Source of the DNA: Paracoccaceae bacterium
Lineage (GTDB): Bacteria; Pseudomonadota; Alphaproteobacteria; Rhodobacterales; Rhodobacteraceae
Length of the DNA: 7,824 nucleotides
Reading direction: 5' to 3'
Assembly: GCA_016764835.1 (NCBI GenBank)
Contig: JAESRD010000391.1
Span: 1-7,824, forward strand
Below the pieces are notes generated by a model, which worked only from the letters and a program-made list of their open reading frames with translations, was not told where the DNA came from and searched no databases. Position numbers and translations under genes: made by a program. This document shows, in pieces, positions 1-6,388 of the stretch (its first letter is position 1; each line of letters begins with the position of its first letter).

Positions 1-144
1 CGCCGACTGGCCGGGCCGGGCATCCACGGCGGCGGCCAGCAGCACCGGGTCAGTGCCAGCCCGGTAGCCGTTCTGGGGCTGAAATATTTGCAAGTCGCCG
101 CCCAAAAACGCATCACGCGTCAGGGCATCATCCGCCCAGCTCAC
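1..144 (-). CDS. TrmN6/YfiC-like SAM-dependent methyltransferase, N-terminal fragment
   Basis: Only the first 48 codons lie in the window; the gene continues beyond base 1. The peptide starts MSWADDALTRDAFLGG and then reads QPQNGYRAGTDPVLLAAAV. The LTRD-FLGG and GYRAGTDPVLLAAAV segments are typical of the N-terminus of alphaproteobacterial proteins annotated as tRNA1(Val) (adenine-N6)-methyltransferase, just before the SAM-binding glycine loop. The family methylates an adenine next to the anticodon of a valine tRNA; the exact substrate here is inferred. The start is a GTG at 144, because an in-frame TGA lies four codons upstream and there is no nearby in-frame ATG. The gene begins 9 bases after the stop of the DUF2007 gene on the same strand, so the two are probably one transcript. 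The catalytic NPPY motif lies outside the window, so the methyltransferase call rests on the N-terminus alone. Confidence 0.75.
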   Translation of the reverse strand, partial: MSWADDALTRDAFLGGDLQIFQPQNGYRAGTDPVLLAAAVDARPGQSA

Positions 145-153
145 TGGCTCAAC

Positions 154-369
154 TCATTTGCCCAAATCTATGCCATTGTCGCGCATGACAACCTCTGCTG
201 CCGCATGGTCACCCGAGCGCACCATTAACCTACGCGGCAATATGCCTATGGACCCATCGAGTATGCTCATGTTTACGTCTAATTCGAAGCAGTCTATACC
301 CTCACCGTCGAGCATGGCTTTTGCAAAGGCTGTGATTGTCGGGTCGGTTGTGCGTAATAATTCTAACAT
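154..369 (-). CDS. DUF2007 family small protein
   Basis: This 71-residue protein starts MLELLRTTDPT and carries the conserved core FELDVNMSILDG, then GILPRRLMV, ending in RDNGIDLGK. I recognise this as the DUF2007 family (called putative signal-transducing proteins in Pfam). It is a small soluble single-domain protein with no signal peptide, membrane segment or cysteine ligand set. Its biochemical role is unknown. Full length matches the family. The ATG at 369 is preceded by AAAAGG almost directly abutting the start, a tight spacing, but homologs as I recall them begin at the same point. It lies 9 bases upstream of the methyltransferase gene on the same strand and is divergent from the polyprenyl synthase gene, so it is probably the first gene of a small operon. 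The family call is firm; any signalling function is only a database label. Confidence 0.85.
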   Translation of the reverse strand: MLELLRTTDPTITAFAKAMLDGEGIDCFELDVNMSILDGSIGILPRRLMVRSGDHAAAEVVMRDNGIDLGK

Positions 370-422
370 GCCTTTTAGCTAGGGCGCGTTTCTGACTTTG
401 TCGAGTATGTGACGGAAAATTC
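370..422. promoter_or_regulatory. Divergent intergenic gap (DUF2007 / polyprenyl synthase)
   Basis: This 53-base gap must serve the start regions of both flanking genes. On the plus strand a GGAAAA ribosome-binding site at 414-419 sits 6 bases before the ATG at 423 and supports that start. I could not identify a convincing -35/-10 pair for either direction inside the gap, so promoters may extend into the neighbouring coding sequence. Confidence 0.45.
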
Positions 423-1421
423 ATGAGCCTTGATATCGCTGTAACAAAACCACATGACGCGCTGGCCGAAGCGCTGAGCGCCGAGCTGCGGGCGGTTAAC
501 ACCCTGATCCGCGACCGCATGGCGTCTGAGCATGCGCCGCGCATCCCCGAAGTCACCGCGCATCTTATAGAGGCGGGCGGCAAACGCTTGCGGCCCATGC
601 TGACCTTGGCTGCCGCCGGTATTTGCGGCTATGACGGGCCGTTCCACATTCATCTGGCCGCGTCGGTTGAGTTCATTCACACCGCGACATTGCTGCATGA
701 TGATGTGGTTGATGAGAGCGCGCAGCGTCGGGGCCGCCCGACAGCTAACCTACTCTGGGACAACACCTCTTCGGTCTTGGTCGGTGATTACCTCTTTGCC
801 CGCTCGTTCCAGCTGACGGTCGAAACAGGTAAACTCAAAGTGCTCGATATTCTGGCCAATGCATCGGCCACAATCGCCGAGGGCGAAGTACTGCAACTGA
901 CCGCAGCCCGCAACCTTGAGACCACAGTCGACACCTATATTATGATCGCCCGCGGCAAGACTGCGGCGCTGTTTTCTGCCGCCGCCGAGGCGGGCGCGGT
1001 TATCGCCCAAGCCCCAGATACAGTCAGCGCTGCGCTGCATTTATACGGCGACGCATTGGGCGTAGCCTTCCAGATCGTCGATGACCTGCTCGACTATAGC
1101 GGCTCGGATGCTATCGGCAAAAACCGGGGCGATGATTTTCGTGAGGGCAAGCTGACCCTGCCGGTGATCTACGCGATCGAGGCAGGCACCACGCAGGAGC
1201 GCGCCTTTTGGCAGCGCACCATCGGCCGAGGTAAAGATGAGCCCGCCGATCTTGACGCGGCCATGGCCCTGTTTGCCAAATACGGCACATTAGAGAAAAC
1301 CCGCGAAGATGCGCTCTACTGGGCCGCCCAAGCGCGTGATGCGCTGAGCGACGTGCCCAAAGGCCCATTGAGCGACATGTTGGCCGGTATCGCCAGCTAT
1401 GTGGTTGACCGGATCCAATAG
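423..1421 (+). CDS. ispB: Long-chain polyprenyl (probably decaprenyl) diphosphate synthase
   Basis: The enzyme lengthens farnesyl or geranylgeranyl diphosphate with isopentenyl diphosphate to make the all-trans ubiquinone side chain; it is cytosolic and magnesium-dependent. The 332-residue protein has the full trans-prenyltransferase motif set: GGKRLRP at 52-58 for substrate phosphates, the first aspartate-rich motif DDVVD at 93-97, GDYLFA at 121-126, K179-T180, the second aspartate-rich motif DDLLD at 220-224 inside FQIVDDLLDY, and GKNRGDDFREGKLTLP at 232-247. Position -5 from the first motif is alanine (A88), not an aromatic residue, which fits a long-chain product. The C10 length is inferred because Rhodobacterales make ubiquinone-10; the symbol ispB is borrowed from the octaprenyl enzyme. 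Length is normal. The ATG has a ribosome-binding site (GGAAAA, 414-419). The last 25 bases overlap the end of ispE on the opposite strand. Confidence 0.93.
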   Translation: MSLDIAVTKPHDALAEALSAELRAVNTLIRDRMASEHAPRIPEVTAHLIEAGGKRLRPMLTLAAAGICGYDGPFHIHLAASVEFIHTATLLHDDVVDESAQRRGRPTANLLWDNTSSVLVGDYLFARSFQLTVETGKLKVLDILANASATIAEGEVLQLTAARNLETTVDTYIMIARGKTAALFSAAAEAGAVIAQAPDTVSAALHLYGDALGVAFQIVDDLLDYSGSDAIGKNRGDDFREGKLTLPVIYAIEAGTTQERAFWQRTIGRGKDEPADLDAAMALFAKYGTLEKTREDALYWAAQARDALSDVPKGPLSDMLAGIASYVVDRIQ

Positions 1422-2230
1422 GTCGGGAACGTTGCGCTGAGCGCCGCCGCCGCCACCACCGGCTTTGCGGCGAATATGCCCCAACATGTGCTGCCCGAGC
1501 CAGACATGCCGCTGGCCGCACAGCCGGGCTGGGCGGCGATGGCGCTAATCACCGGGGCAATCTCTGGGCTGAGCTGGTTGGCCGCTGGCAACATGTCGTT
1601 GCGCTGTGCGCGTAGCCATTTGATAAATGTATCAAAATCAGCCCCTTTAGGCAGCGCAGACATCGGCGCGTTCACCTTGCTTTGCATCTGTGCAAACACA
1701 TCTGGCGTTGCCAAATGAGCGCCGGGATTGACCAGCAGTAGTGCAAAATCCGGCAGTTTTGGCGCTGGCGTCAGCTGCTCGCCAATGCCGCGCATGTGCA
1801 TCGGTGCGGGCGCCGTAAGGCAAACCGGAATATCAGCGCCAAGCGGGAGTGCCTCGGCGGCGCTGAGCGGCGTCACCTGCCAAAGCGCTGCGGCCATGCG
1901 CAAAGCGGCGGCAGCATCAGCCGAGCCGCCGCCGATACCGCCGCCATGCGGCAGATGTTTTTCCAACACAAAATCAGCACCAGCCGTCACGCCGCGCAGC
2001 TGGCGCAGCAGAGCGGCGGCTTTGAGCACAAGGTTGCGCCCATCATCCGGCACGTCTGTGCTCTGTGGCCCGATGACGCTTAGCGTCAACCTATCCGAAG
2101 CGCTAATCGTCAGCTTGTCGGCTATCGGCGCGAAAACCACCAACGAATCGAGCAGGTGATAGCCGTCGCTGCGCTGGCCGGTGATATGCAGGGTGAGGTT
2201 GACCTTGGCGTAAGCTAAATCTTCAGCCAT
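1397..2230 (-). CDS. ispE: 4-diphosphocytidyl-2-C-methyl-D-erythritol kinase (IspE)
   Basis: IspE is a cytosolic GHMP-family kinase that phosphorylates CDP-methylerythritol with ATP, the fourth step of the MEP pathway to IPP and DMAPP. The 277-residue protein opens with AYAKVNLTLHITGQRSDGYH, the substrate-binding N-terminus with catalytic K9 and N11. The ATP glycine loop is LPHGGGIGGGSADAAAA (about 93-109), the catalytic aspartate is D133 in LGADIPVCL, and the C-terminal GHMP motif is SGMSGSGSTCWGIF (240-253). The loop has Gly-Gly-Gly where many homologs have a smaller G-A-G; all key residues are present. The ATG at 2230 lies inside the last codons of the TPR gene (ATGGCTGA, 8-base overlap), which suggests translational coupling, and only a weak GAAG-type ribosome site precedes it. 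The 3' end overlaps the convergent polyprenyl synthase gene by 25 bases. Confidence 0.95.
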   Translation of the reverse strand: MAEDLAYAKVNLTLHITGQRSDGYHLLDSLVVFAPIADKLTISASDRLTLSVIGPQSTDVPDDGRNLVLKAAALLRQLRGVTAGADFVLEKHLPHGGGIGGGSADAAAALRMAAALWQVTPLSAAEALPLGADIPVCLTAPAPMHMRGIGEQLTPAPKLPDFALLLVNPGAHLATPDVFAQMQSKVNAPMSALPKGADFDTFIKWLRAQRNDMLPAANQLSPEIAPVISAIAAQPGCAASGMSGSGSTCWGIFAAKPVVAAAALSATFPTYWIRSTT

Positions 2231-3878
2231 CTGCTTCTTCGGTCAACACAATATCCAGCCCCAGCTCCAGCTTGCGGCGAATGCGGTCTATCTCATCGCT
2301 GGGCGGGTCAAGCGACAGGGCGCGTTGCCACTGAAACCGCGCCTCAACCAGCCGTCCGACAGTCCAGTAAACATCGCCCAGATGGTCGTTTATGATCGGG
2401 TCAACGGCTTCGAGGCTGACCGCGCGCTCTAGCTGCACCAGCGCCGCATCGGTCTGGTCGAGCTGAAACAGAGCCCAGCCGAGGCTGTCAACAATGGTGC
2501 CATCTTGCGGGTCGCGGCGCACGGCGCGCTCGATCATCGCCAAAGCCTCGGTCAGGTTTTCACCGCGCACGACCAAGGAATAGCCGAGGTTATTGAGCAC
2601 GTTAGGCTGGCCGGGATTGAGCACCAGCGCTTGGCGGTAATCGGCCTCAGCGCCGGGCCAATCATCTAGCCGCTGGCGGGCCACGGCGCGGGTATAATAG
2701 ATGATCCACGGCTGCTGGTCTTCGCGGTAGAGCGAAAGTGCCAGCGTATAGGCGGCATCGGCGTCTTCAAACCGGCTAAGGCTGCGCAAAGCGTCGCCGA
2801 GCGAGGCCTGAATGTCGCCAATGTCAGGATATTGCACTGCCAGAGCGGTCAGCACCTCTGTCGCGCGGGTCGGGTTGGCATTGCGCCTGTAAACCGCCGC
2901 GCGGGCGATTTGGGCCGATAGATAGGCCGGGTGGTTTTGTGGCACAGCGCCGTAGGCCAGAAGCGCCAGATCGGCGCGCTCAATGTCCTCATAGATGCGC
3001 GCGGTCAGCAGCACCGCATCAGCATGGTTGGGGTTCAGCATCCGTGCCAGTTGGGCAAAGAACAGCGCTTGGTCGCCTTTATCGTCGCCCGCCAGTGATC
3101 TGGCGACAGAGAAAAACGCCTCGGCCACGCCCTCTTTTGCAGTGGTGGCTATCGGCGATGCGCTGGGCATATGGGCTGCCAAAGCGGTGCGCAACGCACT
3201 GATGGTTTGGTCTGGTGTCTCACCAAAGGAGAGCGCCAGCAAGATCGACGCATCATCCCACCGCCCCAGCTGCGCGAGCAGGTTTACATGGGCAATCACG
3301 CCGCGTGTGGTGCGCGGCATGCCCTCTTCGGGGGTGAGCGACAGCAGCGCTTCGGCGGCCTCAGCCTCGCCCGCAACAATCAGCGCCAAGGCTTTGTGAT
3401 ATTTGGCAAAGCCGACCAGACCGGGCCGGGTGGCCAGCGCGTCAAATGTCGCCATCGCCCGCTCGGTCTCGCCAAGGCCAATATCGGCCCAGCCGCGCAA
3501 CAGCTCGGTTGAGAGCCTGCCAATATCGGGGTTGGCTTCCAACACGTCATGCACCAGCGCCCAGTCAGCGCTGCGCCCGGCCGATGCCGCCTGCACAATG
3601 CCGATCAGGGCGCTGTGCCGATCAGTCTGAGTGGCCACTTCAGAGGCGCGGCCAAAGTCGCCGATGGCAATCAGCGATGACAATGCCTGCTCTAATAGCA
3701 TAATATTGCCGGGGTCTTGTTGGATCAACGAGACCGAATATTGGGCGGCTGTCTCAAAGTCATAGCTCATTGAGGCGGAGCGGGCTGACAGATAGTTGCG
3801 CGCATCGATGTCGGCAGTGGCCGGCCCGGTGGCCAAGGCGACGATCAGCGCGAAGTGAGACAGGGTACGTTTTGCCAT
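2223..3878 (-). CDS. Exported tetratricopeptide-repeat protein
   Basis: This 551-residue protein probably acts outside the cytoplasm as a TPR scaffold. Using the ATG at 3878, it begins MAKRTLSHFALIVALA and has a Sec-type signal peptide with likely cleavage after A22 (ATA/D). There is no lipobox cysteine, so it should be soluble in the periplasm, not a lipoprotein. A TTG at 3884, two codons upstream, is an alternative start with better spacing to a GGA. Helical repeats cover most of the length. The clearest TPR units lie at about 350-525, including NNLGYSL (429-435), DSLGWALFQL (464-473) and NDHLGDVYWTVGR (497-509). The NNLGY/DSLGW/HLGDVYW C-terminus resembles TPR adaptor proteins such as Pseudomonas LbcA, which is also near ispE; that link is from memory. 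It lies 72 bases after the ETF-QO gene and overlaps ispE by 8 bases, so all three are probably one operon. No clear terminator hairpin is visible in the 72-base gap. No enzyme motif is visible. Confidence 0.85.
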   Translation of the reverse strand: MAKRTLSHFALIVALATGPATADIDARNYLSARSASMSYDFETAAQYSVSLIQQDPGNIMLLEQALSSLIAIGDFGRASEVATQTDRHSALIGIVQAASAGRSADWALVHDVLEANPDIGRLSTELLRGWADIGLGETERAMATFDALATRPGLVGFAKYHKALALIVAGEAEAAEALLSLTPEEGMPRTTRGVIAHVNLLAQLGRWDDASILLALSFGETPDQTISALRTALAAHMPSASPIATTAKEGVAEAFFSVARSLAGDDKGDQALFFAQLARMLNPNHADAVLLTARIYEDIERADLALLAYGAVPQNHPAYLSAQIARAAVYRRNANPTRATEVLTALAVQYPDIGDIQASLGDALRSLSRFEDADAAYTLALSLYREDQQPWIIYYTRAVARQRLDDWPGAEADYRQALVLNPGQPNVLNNLGYSLVVRGENLTEALAMIERAVRRDPQDGTIVDSLGWALFQLDQTDAALVQLERAVSLEAVDPIINDHLGDVYWTVGRLVEARFQWQRALSLDPPSDEIDRIRRKLELGLDIVLTEEADG

Positions 3879-3950
3879 AGCCAATAATTATCCAATGCTT
3901 TGAGCTAGCAAGCTAATGCGTCAGGCCGTGTCGGGCAAGCAAGCTGCCGA

Positions 3951-5603
3951 TCACATATTTGGGTAATTTGGTCCATCGCCGCCCTGAGGCACGTTCCAGG
4001 TGATATTTTGCGCCGGGTCTTTGATATCGCAGGTTTTGCAATGCACGCAGTTTTGAAAATTGATCACAAAGCGGGCCTCTTTGCCCTCTTCTTCGACAAT
4101 TTCATAGACGCCAGCCGGGCAGTAGAGCTGCGCCGGTTCGCCAAATTCGGGCAGGTTTTGTGAAATAGGCAGGCTCGGGTCGGTCAGCTGCAAATGCGCC
4201 GGTTGGCTTTCTTCGTGGTTGGTGGCCGAAAACGATACATTGGTCAGCCGGTCAAACGACAAGACCCCGTCTGGCTTGTCATATTTAATCTTGTTATGTT
4301 TGGATGCAGGTTCAGTCGCCTGCGCATCGGTCTTGCCGTGGCGCAAAGTGCCAAACAGGCTAAAGCCCAGCAGCGTTTGGCACCACATGTCAAAACCGCC
4401 AAGCCCCAACCCGCCTAGAAGCGGGCCAAAGCGGGCGTTAAGCGGCGCGACATTGCGCACCGGCTTAAGGTCTTTGCCAATCGGCCCGTCGCGCAAGTCA
4501 GCGTCATAGGTTTCCAAAATATCGCCAGAGCGCCCGGCCTTTACCGCCTTATGCGCAGCCTCAGCCGCAGCAATGCCCGACAGCATCGCATTATGGTTGC
4601 CCTTAATTCGCGGCAGGTTGACCAGCCCAGCGGCGCAGCCCAGCAGCGCCCCGCCCGGAAACGCCGCCTGCGGGATAGATTGATAGCCGCCCTTGGTGAC
4701 CACGCGTGCACCGTAAGCCACCCGTTTTCCACCCTTGAGCACCTCGGCAATCGCCGGATGATGCTTGAACTTCTGGAACTCCATATAGGGCGACAAATAC
4801 GGGTTTTTGTAATTGAGATCGACGATGAAGCCGACATAGACCTGATTGTTATCAATATGGTACATGAAGGAGCCGCCAGATTGGCTCCAGCCAAGTGGCC
4901 AGCCCATTGTGTGCAGCACAAGGCCCTCATCATGGGCGGCGGGCGTGACTTCCCAAATCTCTTTCATGCCGAGGCCAAACTTCTGAACATCGGTGTTCTC
5001 ATCAAGCTTAAACTTGGCGATCACTTGCTTAGACAGCGAGCCGCGCGCGCCTTCGCCCAGCAGCACATATTTGCCCAACAGCTCCATGCCCGGCTCATAG
5101 TTCGGCCCCAGTGTGCCGTCGGCATTTTTGCCAAACTCACCGGCAACAACGCCAGCGACTTGGCCGTCCTCGCCCCAAACAATCTCGGAACAGGCCATGC
5201 CGGGGAAGATCTCAACACCAAGCTCTTCGGCCTGCTCAGCGAGCCACCGGCAAACATTGCTCATTGAGACAATGTAATTGCCGTGGTTGCTCATCAGCGG
5301 CGGCATCAAAAAGTTCGGTATCCGCAGCTTGCCCGCTGGCCCGAGCATATAGAACCGGTCTTTCTTTACCGGCACAGTGATCGGCGCGCCCATGTCGCGC
5401 CAATTTGGCAGCAAAGCGTCCAGCCCCACAGGGTCAAGCACCGCGCCAGACAGAATATGTGCGCCCGGCTCTGAGCCTTTCTCAAGCACCACGACTTCAA
5501 AGTCTGGGTCAAGCTGTTTGAGCCTGATTGCAGCGGCCAGCCCGGCAGGGCCAGCGCCCACGATAACGGCATCATATTCCATTTTCTCGCGTTCAGGCTG
5601 CAT
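3951..5603 (-). CDS. Electron transfer flavoprotein-ubiquinone oxidoreductase (ETF-QO)
   Basis: ETF-QO is a monotopic inner-membrane FAD/[4Fe-4S] enzyme that passes electrons from reduced ETF to ubiquinone, linking acyl-CoA and amino-acid dehydrogenases to respiration. The chosen start at 5603 gives 550 residues, the family's usual size. The FAD Rossmann motif is VIVGAGPAGLAAAI (13-26). GEGARGSLSKQVI, GCAAGLVNLPRIKGNHNAM and the hydrophobic GLGLGGFDMWCQTLLGF segment (probably part of the membrane-facing surface) follow. The C-terminal cluster has ligands C495 (YCPAGVYE) and C519, C522, C525 (CVHCKTC), all four present. The open frame extends 30 codons further up to 5693, but that extension looks non-coding, and homologs begin with a short acidic stretch before MEYD as here (MQPEREKMEYD). 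An AAGAGA sequence lies upstream. It is probably the first gene of the operon with the TPR gene and ispE, and is divergent from greA. Identity is secure; the exact start is slightly uncertain. Confidence 0.95.
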   Translation of the reverse strand: MQPEREKMEYDAVIVGAGPAGLAAAIRLKQLDPDFEVVVLEKGSEPGAHILSGAVLDPVGLDALLPNWRDMGAPITVPVKKDRFYMLGPAGKLRIPNFLMPPLMSNHGNYIVSMSNVCRWLAEQAEELGVEIFPGMACSEIVWGEDGQVAGVVAGEFGKNADGTLGPNYEPGMELLGKYVLLGEGARGSLSKQVIAKFKLDENTDVQKFGLGMKEIWEVTPAAHDEGLVLHTMGWPLGWSQSGGSFMYHIDNNQVYVGFIVDLNYKNPYLSPYMEFQKFKHHPAIAEVLKGGKRVAYGARVVTKGGYQSIPQAAFPGGALLGCAAGLVNLPRIKGNHNAMLSGIAAAEAAHKAVKAGRSGDILETYDADLRDGPIGKDLKPVRNVAPLNARFGPLLGGLGLGGFDMWCQTLLGFSLFGTLRHGKTDAQATEPASKHNKIKYDKPDGVLSFDRLTNVSFSATNHEESQPAHLQLTDPSLPISQNLPEFGEPAQLYCPAGVYEIVEEEGKEARFVINFQNCVHCKTCDIKDPAQNITWNVPQGGDGPNYPNM

Positions 5604-5648
5604 GGCATGTCTCTTTCTTGAACCGGGTTGTAATAATCTTGCGTAGCG

Positions 5649-5664
5649 CAGCTTGGCAGCTTGG
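5649..5664. repeat. Tandem duplication of an 8-base unit
   Basis: CAGCTTGG occurs twice with no spacer (5649-5656 and 5657-5664). It lies 46 bases upstream of the chosen ETF-QO start, where a promoter would be expected. It may be chance or a paired protein-binding site. Confidence 0.5.
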
Positions 5665-5680
5665 GCAATCCGAGCCTGCG

Positions 5681-5698
5681 GGTAAATCAGCATTTACC
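5681..5698. promoter_or_regulatory. Perfect dyad, possible operator
   Basis: GGTAAAT and ATTTACC form a perfect 7-base inverted repeat around a 4-base centre (CAGC). No T-run follows on either strand, so it is not a good intrinsic terminator. Its position 78 bases upstream of ETF-QO, in a divergent region, suits a binding site for a dimeric regulator, but no regulator is identified. Confidence 0.4.
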
Positions 5699-5716
5699 TT
5701 GAGCAAAAGATTGCCT

Positions 5717-5728
5717 GTTAGGGCTAAC
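5717..5728. promoter_or_regulatory. Second short dyad
   Basis: GTTAG and CTAAC form a perfect 5-base inverted repeat around GG. It lies 18 bases to the right of the 7-base dyad. The stem is short enough to arise by chance; it is listed because of its closeness to the other dyad. Confidence 0.25.
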
Positions 5729-5837
5729 TGGGCCGAGAGGTGCACAACATTTCCCCTCGTTGGCCGGTAATGGCTCATCTCGCAGCTTAGGCTACTTGAC
5801 TTTCAGCCCTTGCATTAGGCTATGAACACGCGGATCA

Positions 5838-5865
5838 TTGCCAATCCCCGTATGTGGGTTACGAT
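5838..5865 (+). promoter_or_regulatory. Candidate sigma70-type promoter for greA
   Basis: TTGCCA (5838-5843) matches the -35 consensus at five of six bases, and TACGAT (5860-5865) matches the -10 consensus at four of six, with a 16-base spacer. Transcription would begin near 5872, about 45 bases before the chosen greA start. That would exclude the upstream in-frame ATG at 5822. Assigned by eye only. Confidence 0.35.
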
Positions 5866-5917
5866 TGTGCTGACCAAGACCGAAGTAAAGAATGAAGCAA
5901 AGAGAAAGACGCGCTTG

Positions 5918-6388
5918 ATGGAAAAGATCCCCATGACCCGCCCCGGATTCGACAAGCTGGATGCTGAGCTAAAACAGCTCAAATCTGTTGAGCGTCCGGC
6001 AATTATCCGTGCCATCGCCGAAGCGCGTGCGCATGGCGACCTGTCAGAGAATGCCGAATATCATTCCGCCAAAGAAAAACAGTCTTTCATTGAAGGCCGC
6101 GTCAAAGAGCTGGAAGCCGTGATCTCGCTGGCCGATGTGATTGATCTGACCAAACTCAAAGGCTCTATCAAGTTTGGGGCGCGGGTTGAGTTGGTGGACG
6201 AAGACACTGACGAGGAGAAGAACTTTCAGCTTGTTGGCGAATATGAGGCCAATATCGAGGCTGGTTTGCTCAACATCAAATCACCGTTGGCGCGGGCTTT
6301 GATTGGCAAGGAAGACGGCGACAGTGTTGAAGTGCGCACCCCCGGCGGTGTGCGTAGCTATGAGATATTAAAGGTCAGCTTTAGCTAA
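5918..6388 (+). CDS. greA: Transcription elongation factor GreA
   Basis: GreA enters the secondary channel of backtracked RNA polymerase and stimulates transcript cleavage, rescuing stalled complexes. From the ATG at 5918 the protein is 156 residues, the normal size. The N-terminal coiled coil includes [31 protein letters not shown], with the tip residues D41 and E44 in [11 protein letters not shown]. The C-terminal FKBP-like domain contains [23 protein letters not shown] (122-144). The start was chosen because [19 protein letters not shown] matches the family N-terminus; the open frame continues 32 codons upstream to 5822, but that part has no GreA similarity and probably overlaps the promoter. 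The AGAGAAAG sequence at about 5901-5908 is a possible ribosome-binding site. The stop shares one base with the next gene's ATG (TAATG), so the two are probably co-transcribed. Confidence 0.95.
   Translation: MEKIPMTRPGFDKLDAELKQLKSVERPAIIRAIAEARAHGDLSENAEYHSAKEKQSFIEGRVKELEAVISLADVIDLTKLKGSIKFGARVELVDEDTDEEKNFQLVGEYEANIEAGLLNIKSPLARALIGKEDGDSVEVRTPGGVRSYEILKVSFS

Larger units (their letters stand above)
5604..5917. promoter_or_regulatory. Divergent control region between ETF-QO and greA
   Basis: This 314-base stretch has no gene I can support and must contain promoters for both flanking genes. It holds an 8-base tandem duplication (5649-5664), two short perfect dyads (5681-5698 and 5717-5728) and a candidate greA promoter (5838-5865). 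Open frames run through it (an in-frame extension of each flanking gene and a 61-codon minus-strand frame at 5593-5778), but none resembles a known protein. I found no convincing promoter for the minus strand by eye. Confidence 0.5.

Noticed and set aside
1728..2159. Plus-strand open frame (143 codons) antisense to ispE
   Set aside because: It is rich in Ser, Ala and Pro with no motifs, and ispE on the minus strand carries all family residues across the same bases.
3879..3950. Terminator or promoter between the ETF-QO and TPR genes
   Set aside because: Only 4-base stems around AGCT are visible and no T-run or promoter pair could be found, so the gap reads as an intra-operon spacer.
4551..5267. 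Long plus-strand open frame (238 codons) antisense to ETF-QO
   Set aside because: It lies wholly within a well-supported gene on the other strand, has composition expected of a shadow frame, and shows no recognisable motif.
5604..5693. 30-codon N-terminal extension of ETF-QO
   Set aside because: It has no family similarity, and the shorter form gives the usual length and N-terminus.
5681..5698. Intrinsic terminator from the GGTAAAT/ATTTACC hairpin
   Set aside because: No T-run follows on either strand, the stem is AT-rich, and it lies upstream of both flanking genes where no transcript needs to end.
5593..5778. 61-codon minus-strand open frame upstream of ETF-QO
   Set aside because: It overlaps the chosen ETF-QO start out of frame, crosses the tandem repeat and both dyads, lacks a clear ribosome-binding site, and resembles no protein I know.
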